5,785 nucleotides of DNA from Sphingobacteriales bacterium (GCA_024640385.1 JAHEFC010000273.1:1-5785); one strand, 5' to 3'. Counted from the stretch's first letter, positions 1 through 5,448 are shown. Notes: generated by a model from the sequence alone, not told the origin. Numbers and translations: made by a program.

Positions 1-1
1 C

Positions 2-700
2 AATTTTTCGGAGGTCAACCAGGAGCTGGCTGAGGAACTGAAAGAAGACCTGGATAAAATGCAGTTGAGTGATGGCGATAAAACCCATCTTATTGCCCTG
101 ATAAATAATATCCGCCAAAACCAGGATAAGATCAATTTTCACGGAAAGAGGGCCGACAGTATTGTCAAGGGAATGTTGCAGCATTCAAGAAAAGGGACTG
201 GCCTGAAAGAACCGGTGGACCTGAACGAAATGGTAGACGAATACGTGAGACTTAGTTATCATGGATTGAGGGCCAAGGACAAGAACTTCAATGCCACAAT
301 TGATGTTCATCTTGATCCGGCCATTACCAAAGTACCGCTGTTACCTCAGGATATTGGCCGTGCATTACTGAATATCCTGAACAATGCATTTTATGCTGTC
401 AACGAAAAGAAGAATTCAGGCATCCCCGATTATTCTCCCAGCATTCGTGTAAATACCAGGTTGGTAGACAAAGGCAGGAAATGGGTTTATATAACGATCA
501 GGGATAATGGCAATGGAATTCCTGATGCCGTAAAGGATAAGATCTTCCAGCCATTTTTCACCACCAAACCAACCGGCAAGGGAACCGGACTTGGTTTGTC
601 GCTGAGTTATGATATCATCACCCAGGGGCATGGCGGCGAATTAAAGATGAATTCGAAAGAAGGAGAATTCACGGAATTTGTGATCAAATTGCCGGTATGA
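2..700 (+). CDS. Sensor histidine kinase, 3' part (N-terminus lies before the window)
   Basis: The reading frame is open from base 2 and gives 232 visible residues ending at TGA 698-700. The first residues ([13 protein letters not shown]) resemble the segment just after the H-box in Bacteroidota kinases of the 'HEIQNPLNFVNNFSEV' type, so the phosphorylated His probably lies about ten residues before the window; this is inferred. Visible landmarks, counted from the first visible residue, are the second dimerisation helix with [14 protein letters not shown] (about 50-63), the N-box [16 protein letters not shown] (about 114-129), the G1 box DNGNGIP (168-174), the F-box FQPFFTTK (182-189) and the G2 box GTGLGLSLS (194-202). 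The ATP-binding domain is therefore complete. Such kinases autophosphorylate on His and pass the phosphate to receiver domains, and two receiver genes follow directly. The ATG at 59 is internal and not the start. The sensor region, and so the stimulus, cannot be seen. Confidence 0.95.
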   Translation, partial: NFSEVNQELAEELKEDLDKMQLSDGDKTHLIALINNIRQNQDKINFHGKRADSIVKGMLQHSRKGTGLKEPVDLNEMVDEYVRLSYHGLRAKDKNFNATIDVHLDPAITKVPLLPQDIGRALLNILNNAFYAVNEKKNSGIPDYSPSIRVNTRLVDKGRKWVYITIRDNGNGIPDAVKDKIFQPFFTTKPTGKGTGLGLSLSYDIITQGHGGELKMNSKEGEFTEFVIKLPV

Positions 701-701
701 G

Positions 702-742
702 ATTGGCTAATTAGCTAATCAGCTAATTAGCCAATTAGTCAA
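702..742. repeat. Tandem 8-base repeat forming a perfect 15-bp hairpin
   Basis: Five consecutive 8-base units with consensus TTAGCTAA occupy 703-742: TTGGCTAA, TTAGCTAA, TCAGCTAA, TTAGCCAA and TTAGTCAA. Because the unit is nearly self-complementary, 702-716 (ATTGGCTAATTAGCT) pairs perfectly with 721-735 across a 4-base loop (AATC). The 10-base palindrome GCTAATTAGC occurs exactly at 706-715 and 722-731. The element fills most of the spacer between the kinase stop and the next start. No T-run follows on either strand, so it is not a typical intrinsic terminator. It could stabilise mRNA, act as a processing site, bind a protein as paired operators, or simply be an intergenic repeat. Confidence 0.85.
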
Positions 743-765
743 TAAAAAAATGAAAACACACATAT

Positions 766-1137
766 ATGAAAATACTTGTTGTTGATGATGAAAAGGATAT
801 CCAGATGTTGTTTGAACAAAGGTTCAGGAGGGAGTTACGCATAGGAGCTGTGGAACTGGCATTTGCTTTTTCGGGTGAAGAAGCGCTGACCTACCTGAGC
901 AACCACCACCACGAAGCGGTACTGATCCTGTCTGACATCAATATGCCCGGCATGAGTGGCCTGGAACTGCTTCATCATATCAAAGAGCGGTATGAGAATC
1001 CCCCGCCGGTAGTGATGATGATCACCGCCTATGGTGATGCGGAGAATTTCAATAAAGCCATGGAACTGGGAGCGGACGATTTCCTCACAAAACCCCTTGA
1101 TTTTAATATTCTCAAGGAAAAACTTAAATTGAACTAA
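766..1137 (+). CDS. Single-domain response regulator (receiver only)
   Basis: The 123-residue protein is one CheY-like receiver domain with no output domain. The acidic pocket is D7-D8 in VVDDE, the phosphoacceptor is D57 in LILSDINMPGMSG, the switch residue is T87 in MITAYG, and the conserved Lys is K109 in FLTKP. All key residues are present, so it should be phosphorylated. It follows the kinase after a 65-base spacer carrying the 8-base repeat hairpin, and its TAA shares a base with the ATG of the next gene. The start at 766 is supported by the MKILVVDDE beginning typical of receivers. With no output domain it may work by protein contact, as a phosphate relay, or as a sink competing with the receiver of the next gene. 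An A-rich stretch (743-750) lies upstream, without a clear Shine-Dalgarno sequence. Confidence 0.95.
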   Translation: MKILVVDDEKDIQMLFEQRFRRELRIGAVELAFAFSGEEALTYLSNHHHEAVLILSDINMPGMSGLELLHHIKERYENPPPVVMMITAYGDAENFNKAMELGADDFLTKPLDFNILKEKLKLN

Positions 1138-2174
1138 TGGCAAAGATATTAGTTGCTGACGATGAGGCGGATCTTGAGTTTCTGATCAAACAGAAGTTCA
1201 GGAAACAGATCCGTGAGCACCAGTATGAGTTTGTATTTGCCATGAACGGCAAGCAGGCCCTGGAACGCATCCAGGAGCATCCGGATATTGACATTGTGCT
1301 GAGCGATATCAATATGCCCGAAATGGACGGGCTCACCTTACTATCAAGGTTACACGAAACCAGTCCACTGATCAAAGCTGTGATCATTTCAGCTTATGGT
1401 GACATGGAAAATATCAGATCAGCCATGAACCGGGGGGCCTTTGATTTCCTGCTTAAGCCGGTAGATTTCAACGACCTTGAACTGACCATGGGCAAAACGC
1501 TTGCCCATGTTAAGCAGATCAGGGAAACCCTCAATGCCATCAAAGAGAATAACATCCTCAAGATGTATGTGGACGAAGCGGTACTGGATTATATGAGCAC
1601 TTCAAATTTTGAAGATTCAGTGACCCGCAATGAGCACATCAATGCCACTGTAGTATTTGTTGATATTGTTGGTTTCACTTCCATTGCTGAAACCCAGCCG
1701 GTGAATGAAGTGGTGGAGATGTTGAACAAATATTTTGATATCATCGTAAAAGAGATCATTGGCCAGAGCGGACATGTGGATAAGTTCATGGGCGATGCGG
1801 TTATGGCGGTCTTCAGGGGAGAAAATCACCTGGACCGGGCTGTTGAGTCATGCCTGGCGATCAGAAGGCAGATCGATGCGCTGGGAAAAGAAGATGAGAT
1901 GAATTTCATGCCCAAGGTTTCGATAGGCCTGAATACAGGAGACCTGATCTCAGGCAACATTGGGTCTGCCAGTTTACGGCGTTTTGACTATACAGTGATC
2001 GGGGATATCGTGAATACCGCCCAGCGGCTGCAATCAGCGGCCAAACCCAATCAAATTATTGTTAATAATAATACGTACGAGTTGATCAAAGACAGGTTCA
2101 GTTGTGAGAACCTTGGTGAAGTGACGCTAAAAAATAAATCGGTACCTGCCCGGATCTTCAATGTATTAGACTAG
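1137..2174 (+). CDS. Response regulator fused to a class III adenylate/guanylate cyclase, probably an adenylate cyclase
   Basis: The 345-residue cytosolic protein has no membrane segment. Residues 1-120 form a receiver domain: D8-D9, phosphoacceptor D57 in VLSDINMPEMDG, switch S85, and K107 in LLKPVD. A helical linker (about 112-160) leads to a class III cyclase domain (about 166-345). Catalytic residues are visible: metal aspartates D176 (VFVDIVGFT) and D220 (DKFMGDAVMAVF), base-recognition pair K216 and T286 (YTVIGD), and transition-state N293 and R297 (VNTAQRL). Lys at the position that is Glu in guanylate cyclases points to ATP, and Thr opposite it is the class IIIb pattern. Class III cyclases act as dimers, so phosphorylation of the receiver probably adjusts dimer geometry and cAMP output; that step is inferred. 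The start overlaps the preceding stop (TAATG), suggesting translational coupling, and a strong terminator follows the gene. Confidence 0.95.
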   Translation: MAKILVADDEADLEFLIKQKFRKQIREHQYEFVFAMNGKQALERIQEHPDIDIVLSDINMPEMDGLTLLSRLHETSPLIKAVIISAYGDMENIRSAMNRGAFDFLLKPVDFNDLELTMGKTLAHVKQIRETLNAIKENNILKMYVDEAVLDYMSTSNFEDSVTRNEHINATVVFVDIVGFTSIAETQPVNEVVEMLNKYFDIIVKEIIGQSGHVDKFMGDAVMAVFRGENHLDRAVESCLAIRRQIDALGKEDEMNFMPKVSIGLNTGDLISGNIGSASLRRFDYTVIGDIVNTAQRLQSAAKPNQIIVNNNTYELIKDRFSCENLGEVTLKNKSVPARIFNVLD

Positions 2175-2206
2175 TTTTCCTGAAAGGCCCCAATTTGATT
2201 GCTTGC

Positions 2207-2234
2207 AGTCCCGCTCCGGCGGGACTATTTTTTT
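2207..2234 (+). terminator. Rho-independent terminator of the kinase/receiver/cyclase operon
   Basis: AGTCCCGC (2207-2214) pairs perfectly with GCGGGACT (2219-2226) across the loop TCCG. An A and seven T residues (2228-2234) follow. It begins 33 bases after the cyclase stop codon. Confidence 0.92.
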
Positions 2235-2310
2235 GCAGGTTGCAGGAGGTAGGTTGCAGGTTGCAGTGTTTTATACTGCAAACTGGAACCTGCAACCTGG
2301 AACCTGCAAA
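2232..2310. repeat. Imperfect inverted array of the 7-base repeat GGTTGCA
   Basis: The left half (2232-2267) contains copies of GGTTGCA/TTGCAGG. The right half (2275-2310) contains the same motif in reverse orientation (AACCTGC, with AACCTGG variants). Aligned by hand, the 36-base arms pair at 29 of 36 positions around the 7-base loop GTTTTAT. The ends of the hairpin merge with the T-run of the plus-strand terminator and the A-run of the minus-strand terminator. The same motif recurs in one orientation at 4474-4522. I see no credible coding potential here. It is an intergenic repeat of unknown role. Confidence 0.85.
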
Positions 2311-2340
2311 AAAAAAGCCATCCCGTAGAAACGGAACGGC
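2308..2340 (-). terminator. Rho-independent terminator of the small lipoprotein gene
   Basis: Read on the minus strand, GCCGTTCCGT (2340-2331) pairs with ACGGGATGGC (2326-2317) across a 4-base loop. The 10-bp stem includes two G-U wobbles. Nine T residues (2316-2308) follow. It lies 30 bases past the lipoprotein stop codon, and the T-run overlaps the end of the repeat hairpin. Confidence 0.85.
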
Positions 2341-2369
2341 CTCAACGATTGCTTGCCATATAAAAATTC

Positions 2370-2564
2370 TTACTTCTTCAGAGTATCAACTGCAGCTTTA
2401 GCAGCAGAATCAACAACAGCAGCAGCAGAGTCAACAACAGCAGGAGCAGCAACTGTATCTACAGTTGTAGCAGCAGCAGTGTCAGCAGTAGCTTCAGTTG
2501 ATTCAGTAGATCCACCGCATGATGCGAGGGCTGCGATAGCCAGGATTGCGAAAACCTTTTTCAT
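2370..2564 (-). CDS. Small Ala/Thr/Val-rich putative lipoprotein
   Basis: The preferred start is the ATG at 2564, giving 64 residues. It places the basic residues of MKK directly before a hydrophobic stretch and a lipobox, LASC, with Cys16 as the predicted lipidated residue. The longer in-frame start at 2615 would add 17 residues that spoil the signal peptide. The mature part after CGGSTES is low in complexity, made of Ala, Thr, Val, Asp and Ser with 7-residue repeats (VVDSAAA, VVDSAAK, AAVDTLK), and ends in LKK. I recognise no catalytic domain. The predicted location is a membrane facing the periplasm; the acidic residues right after the Cys that are linked to surface export in Bacteroidota are not evident. 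It is transcribed away from the sigma factor gene, sharing a 141-base spacer, and has its own terminator. Function unknown. Confidence 0.85.
   Translation of the reverse strand: MKKVFAILAIAALASCGGSTESTEATADTAAATTVDTVAAPAVVDSAAAVVDSAAKAAVDTLKK
2405..2446 (-). repeat. 21-base tandem duplication inside the lipoprotein gene
   Basis: On the plus strand, 2405-2425 (CAGAATCAACAACAGCAG...) and 2426-2446 (CAGAGTCAACAACAGCAG...) are adjacent 21-base units differing at two positions. They encode the repeated VVDSAA segments. The period is a whole number of codons, so gain or loss of a unit would keep the frame and change only the length of the tail. Confidence 0.75.
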
Positions 2565-2705
2565 TCGATTTGATTTTTTTGGTAGTGATTGAATGTATGT
2601 GATGATTAATACCAATTGATATAAAAAGGTAACCTCGGTTTTTTAAATTTTTTTTTTCGTTGCTTTGGGTTACAAAAAGCCTTAATAAAGTATTAATATC
2701 CGCAG
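2565..2705. promoter_or_regulatory. AT-rich divergent spacer between the lipoprotein and sigma factor genes
   Basis: These 141 bases must hold the promoters of both divergent genes. They include a run of ten T residues (2648-2657). The best partial matches to the Bacteroidota -7 consensus TAnnTTTG are TACCTTTT on the minus strand (2631-2624) and TTGCTTTG on the plus strand (2660-2667), each 7 of 8. Neither has a convincing TTTG at -33, so exact promoters are not assigned. Neither gene has a clear Shine-Dalgarno sequence. Confidence 0.35.
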
Positions 2706-3272
2706 GTGAGCAAATATTTCAAAGAAGCAGAACTGCTCAAAAGACTGGCAAAAAACGATAAATCGGCCATCGAAACCATTTACCAGGATAATTATAAGCT
2801 TATACAACAGCTGATTATCAACAATAATGGGTCTGAAGATGATGCCAGGGATATATTCCAGGAGGCATTAATTGTACTCTACCAGAACTCTAAATCAGAG
2901 GCTTTCGAGCTGAACTGCCAGATCCGGACCTATATTTACTCCGTTTCCAGGCGCCTCTGGCTGAAAAGACTGCAGAGTAACAGGAGGTTTGAGACGCCGG
3001 TGGACAATTTTGAAGAGATCGTACCCGTGGAAGATGATGTTGAAGTGCACGAAAAGCTGGACCGGCAATACGGGATCATGAGGAGTGCCCTGGGTAAGAT
3101 CGGTGAACCATGTAAAAGTCTGTTGGAAGCGTTCTATATCCACAACAAGAATATGCAGGAGATTTCCTCGTATTTCGGTTATACGAACTCTGACAATGCC
3201 AAGAACCAGAAGTACAAGTGCCTTATGAGATTGAAGAAATTATTCTTTGCTCAATATAAAAACGGGATATAA
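2706..3272 (+). CDS. RNA polymerase sigma-70 factor, ECF-like
   Basis: The 188-residue protein has the two-domain layout of extracytoplasmic-function sigma factors. Region 2 spans about 20-92, with DARDIFQEALIVLYQ (47-60) contacting core polymerase and CQIRTYIYSVSRRLWLKRL (71-89) as the -10-recognition segment. An acidic linker (about 99-117) follows, then region 4 (about 122-178), whose helix-turn-helix is around MQEISSYFGYTNSDNAKNQKY. The start is GTG at 2706: an in-frame TAA at 2694-2696 rules out an upstream start, and there is no Met codon before residue 124. No ribosome-binding site is obvious. The stop codon touches the ATG of the membrane protease, so the two are almost certainly co-translated, and that protein is the natural candidate for its regulator. 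Target promoters are unknown; autoregulation and control of the divergent lipoprotein gene are possibilities only. Confidence 0.93.
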   Translation: MSKYFKEAELLKRLAKNDKSAIETIYQDNYKLIQQLIINNNGSEDDARDIFQEALIVLYQNSKSEAFELNCQIRTYIYSVSRRLWLKRLQSNRRFETPVDNFEEIVPVEDDVEVHEKLDRQYGIMRSALGKIGEPCKSLLEAFYIHNKNMQEISSYFGYTNSDNAKNQKYKCLMRLKKLFFAQYKNGI

Positions 3273-4373
3273 ATGGACCAGATCCTTTTACTGGATGCCG
3301 CTGAACGCTACCTGAGGGGTGAAATGAACGACCAGGAAAGGGCCAACTTTGAAGAGTTACGCAAATCGAACCCTGAAGTTGACCAATTCGTAGTTGAACA
3401 TCATTTCTTTGTTGAAGAATTAAGCCGCTATGCTACTGTGAAGCGCTTCAAGGCTAACCTTTATGATGTACATCACACCATGAAGGAAAGCGGGGAGATC
3501 AGCGAATACCAGCCTACTGAAAAAGGCCGTATCGTGCAGTTCTGGGAGAAATACCGCAGAACTATCGCGGTGGCCGCGTCAATCGCAGGTATTACCGCCC
3601 TGGCCATCAGTGGCCTCACCCTGTTTTTCTCACCTAAGGCACCCATCAAGGATATCGAAGAACTGCGCAGAAAGGTCAATAAACTGGAAGTCCGGACCAA
3701 TAGCCAGGACGTACAGCTGAACGATGTGAAGAAAAAGATCGACCCCAATGCCTCCGTAACTTTTGGCGGAACCAGCTTCCTGGTGGACCCTAAAGGCTAC
3801 CTGCTGACTTCAGCCCACGTAGTGGCCAATGCATCCCAGATCTTTGTACAGAATTCTAAGGGGCAGGACCTCCGCGCCAAAATCATTTATACTGATTCTA
3901 AAAGGGATCTTGCCATATTGAAAATTGACGATGAAGATTTCCATCCCCTGAGCAGCCTGCCTTATGGTTTCAGAAGAACTTCTTCCGACCTGTCCGAGCC
4001 GGTATTCACCCTGGGCTTCCCTAAAGATGAGATCGTATACGGCGAAGGTTACCTGAGCGCAAAAAGCGGACTAATGGGTGATACCATGTCCAGCCAGATC
4101 ACCATCTCAGCCAATCCAGGCAACTCCGGAGGACCAGTACTGAACAGCAATGGTGAAGTGATCGGTATTCTGAATGCACGCCAGACAACGGCCGAAGGGG
4201 TTGTGTTTGCCATCAAATCAAGGCATATTCTTAAAACCATCGAAGAACTTAAAGAGTCTGATACTTCTGCCAATATTAAAGTGCCATCTACTTCTTCTAT
4301 ACGGGGAATGGAAAGGGTACAGCAGGTCAAAAAGATCGAAGACTGCGTATTTATGGTTAAAGTAGTACTTTGA
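3273..4373 (+). CDS. Membrane-anchored trypsin-like (HtrA/DegS-like) serine protease with an anti-sigma-like N-terminus
   Basis: The 366-residue protein has four parts. Residues 1-96 are cytoplasmic; LDAAERYLRGEMNDQERANF at 7-26 resembles the start of anti-sigma proteins of the FecR/RskA kind. Residues 97-119 form a membrane helix (TIAVAASIAGITALAISGLT) after a basic flank (EKYRR). Residues 124-157 are probably a coiled coil (IEELRRKVNKLEVRTNSQDV). Residues 160-325 form a trypsin-like S1C domain with triad His182 (TSAHVV), Asp212 (RDLAIL) and Ser285 (GNSGGP). The Ser/Thr-rich tail has no PDZ domain and ends in the hydrophobic DCVFMVKVVL; Cys358 is the only cysteine. The topology places the protease in the periplasm. 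Its ATG directly follows the sigma factor stop codon. I infer it sequesters that sigma factor at the membrane and releases it on an envelope signal; whether the protease cleaves itself or other proteins is unknown. Confidence 0.92.
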   Translation: MDQILLLDAAERYLRGEMNDQERANFEELRKSNPEVDQFVVEHHFFVEELSRYATVKRFKANLYDVHHTMKESGEISEYQPTEKGRIVQFWEKYRRTIAVAASIAGITALAISGLTLFFSPKAPIKDIEELRRKVNKLEVRTNSQDVQLNDVKKKIDPNASVTFGGTSFLVDPKGYLLTSAHVVANASQIFVQNSKGQDLRAKIIYTDSKRDLAILKIDDEDFHPLSSLPYGFRRTSSDLSEPVFTLGFPKDEIVYGEGYLSAKSGLMGDTMSSQITISANPGNSGGPVLNSNGEVIGILNARQTTAEGVVFAIKSRHILKTIEELKESDTSANIKVPSTSSIRGMERVQQVKKIEDCVFMVKVVL

Positions 4374-4425
4374 TCAGAAAGTAGAATAAATTGATCGATA
4401 AGTAGTTATAGCAAGTTACCTAAAT

Positions 4426-4463
4426 AATAAAAAGAGGCCGGAATCATCTGGCCTCTTTTTATT
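4426..4463. terminator. Bidirectional intrinsic terminator between convergent genes
   Basis: AATAAAAAGAGGCC (4426-4439) pairs perfectly with GGCCTCTTTTTATT (4450-4463) over 14 bp, and two further pairs (one wobble) close the loop to AATCAT. The A-rich left side and T-rich right side let it work on both strands. It serves the sigma factor/protease operon on plus and the nucleotidyltransferase on minus. Confidence 0.92.
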
Positions 4464-4473
4464 TCAATATCTC

Positions 4474-4522
4474 TGCAACCTGTAACCTGCAACCTGTAAC
4501 CTGCAACCTGCCACCTGCTACC
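4474..4522. repeat. Seven tandem copies of the 7-base repeat TGYAACC, overlapping a stop codon
   Basis: The units in order are TGCAACC, TGTAACC, TGCAACC, TGTAACC, TGCAACC, TGCCACC and TGCTACC. The two kinds alternate, and the last two, closest to the gene, are degenerate. Unit 7 (4516-4522) contains the stop codon (4520-4518, minus strand) and part of the last Trp codon of the nucleotidyltransferase. This is the motif found in inverted form at 2232-2310. Confidence 0.92.
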
Positions 4523-5414
4523 AGAGCCCTGCCGGATACTCACCCGAACTCACCAACTGATCAATGGCCGCTTTAACAGCCGGTGCATCCTGCTTATAAG
4601 TGACCCCGAACCAGGAAGACGATGTAGGGATCACCCGTATCACCCCTTTACTCTGGCGGATATATTCGTCAGCTACCAGTGGAATGAAGAACTCAGACTT
4701 GGGAACCGATATATTCTTGTCCAGAAAAGCATGAAATAAAGCTTCTGAAAAATCAAACACATAAGGCGAGAAACACCAGAAATTCATTGAGACCTTAGAG
4801 TCCCTGGAAATCTCCCTGGGTTCATGATCATCTTCACAAATGATCTTGCCAGCCTGGTCACTGATGTTCAGGCGTTCCACTATGGAAGCCAGGTTACCAT
4901 GGGCATCCACCTGGCAAACTCCCCTGTTCACCGTGCCATGCTCAGATAACGTATTGAGCAACTCATACCCTATGATAGACCAGGTGCTGTTGTTACATTC
5001 ACTGGTAAGGAATTTTGAGGCTTTCTCAAAAGCATCCCTGCCGTAAAAATCATCGGCATTGATCACAGCGAAAGGCTCTCTCACAGCATCTTTTGCGCAA
5101 AGCACGGCATGTGCCGTACCCCAGGGCTTGGTCCGGTCGGCCGGTATTACGCGCCCGCCGGTAAATGAAGTGAGTTCCTGGAAAACATAATCAATTTCTA
5201 CTTTGCCTGCGAGCTTAGGCTCAAATATTGATTTGAAATTATCAGCAAACTCTTCACGAATGATAAAAACCACCTTGCCGAAACCAGCCCTGATGGCATC
5301 ATAGATGGAATAATCCATGATGGTTTCTCCCGAAGGTCCAAATGCTTCAATCTGTTTCATTCCCCCGTATCGGGAGGCCATTCCGGCTGCCAGTATCAAA
5401 AGGGTTGGTTTCAT
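4518..5414 (-). CDS. Sugar-phosphate nucleotidyltransferase family protein (NTP transferase fold)
   Basis: The 298-residue cytosolic protein has a Rossmann-like NTP transferase fold. The nucleotide-binding loop is LILAAGMASRYGGMKQ (6-21), a variant of the usual GxGTR signature with K20 as the likely phosphate-binding Lys. GTAHAV (99-104) lies in the base-binding region and NADDFYG (119-125) carries the probable metal-binding Asp. KVSMNFWCF (207-215) and WFGVTYKQD (268-276) probably line the sugar side. The family joins a sugar-1-phosphate to an NTP, giving an NDP-sugar and pyrophosphate. The exact sugar cannot be read from the sequence: GlcNAc/MurNAc-type, glucose or mannose substrates all remain open. 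The ATG at 5414 gives the standard MKPTLLILAAG beginning, and the end GEYPAGLW looks complete. It is convergent with the protease gene and divergent from the PLP enzyme gene. Confidence 0.9.
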   Translation of the reverse strand: MKPTLLILAAGMASRYGGMKQIEAFGPSGETIMDYSIYDAIRAGFGKVVFIIREEFADNFKSIFEPKLAGKVEIDYVFQELTSFTGGRVIPADRTKPWGTAHAVLCAKDAVREPFAVINADDFYGRDAFEKASKFLTSECNNSTWSIIGYELLNTLSEHGTVNRGVCQVDAHGNLASIVERLNISDQAGKIICEDDHEPREISRDSKVSMNFWCFSPYVFDFSEALFHAFLDKNISVPKSEFFIPLVADEYIRQSKGVIRVIPTSSSWFGVTYKQDAPAVKAAIDQLVSSGEYPAGLW

Positions 5415-5435
5415 GCGAACTTATTATCAATTTTG
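5404..5435 (+). promoter_or_regulatory. Weak candidate promoter for the PLP-dependent enzyme gene
   Basis: CAATTTTG (5428-5435) matches the Bacteroidota -7 consensus TAnnTTTG at five of its six fixed positions. GTTG (5404-5407), 20 bases upstream, matches TTTG at three of four. Transcription would start near 5442, with a leader of about 14 bases. The site would overlap the start of the opposite gene. Confidence 0.3.
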
Positions 5436-5440
5436 GATTG

Positions 5441-5448
5441 CAAATCTA
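5441..5448 (-). promoter_or_regulatory. Candidate -7 box for the nucleotidyltransferase gene
   Basis: Read on the minus strand this is TAGATTTG, a full match to the Bacteroidota -7 consensus TAnnTTTG. Transcription would begin near 5435, giving a leader of about 20 bases before the ATG at 5414, which is a sensible distance. No good TTTG is present at the expected -33 position, which would lie inside the divergent gene, so the call is moderate. Confidence 0.45.

Noticed and set aside
702..742. Intrinsic terminator after the histidine kinase gene
   Set aside because: The hairpin is perfect but AT-rich, and no T-run follows it on either strand, so it lacks the release signal.
750..768. Earlier ATG at 750 as the start of the receiver gene
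   Set aside because: It is out of frame with the receiver and reaches a stop after a few codons; the ATG at 766 gives the canonical receiver beginning.
2195..2401. 68-residue plus-strand open frame
   Set aside because: It spans the terminator, the 7-base repeat array and the minus-strand terminator; its sequence simply reflects the repeats.
2353..2592. 79-residue Ala/Thr-rich plus-strand open frame
   Set aside because: It is antisense to the lipoprotein gene. The minus frame has a signal peptide, a lipobox and a terminator, whereas this one is a product of the repetitive codons.
3273..3560. Zinc-binding anti-sigma (ZAS, HxxxCxxC) motif in the protease N-terminus
   Set aside because: His pairs occur at residues 43-44 and 67-68, but the only cysteine in the whole protein is Cys358, so no such site exists.
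4474..4522. CRISPR-like array
   Set aside because: The units are only 7 bases and directly adjacent, with no spacers and no cas genes nearby.
5415..5446. Alternative minus-strand promoter TTTG (5444-5441) with TAAGTTCG (5423-5416)
   Set aside because: The spacing of 17 bases is acceptable, but the -7 box would end directly before the ATG, so transcription would start inside the gene and remove the needed N-terminus.
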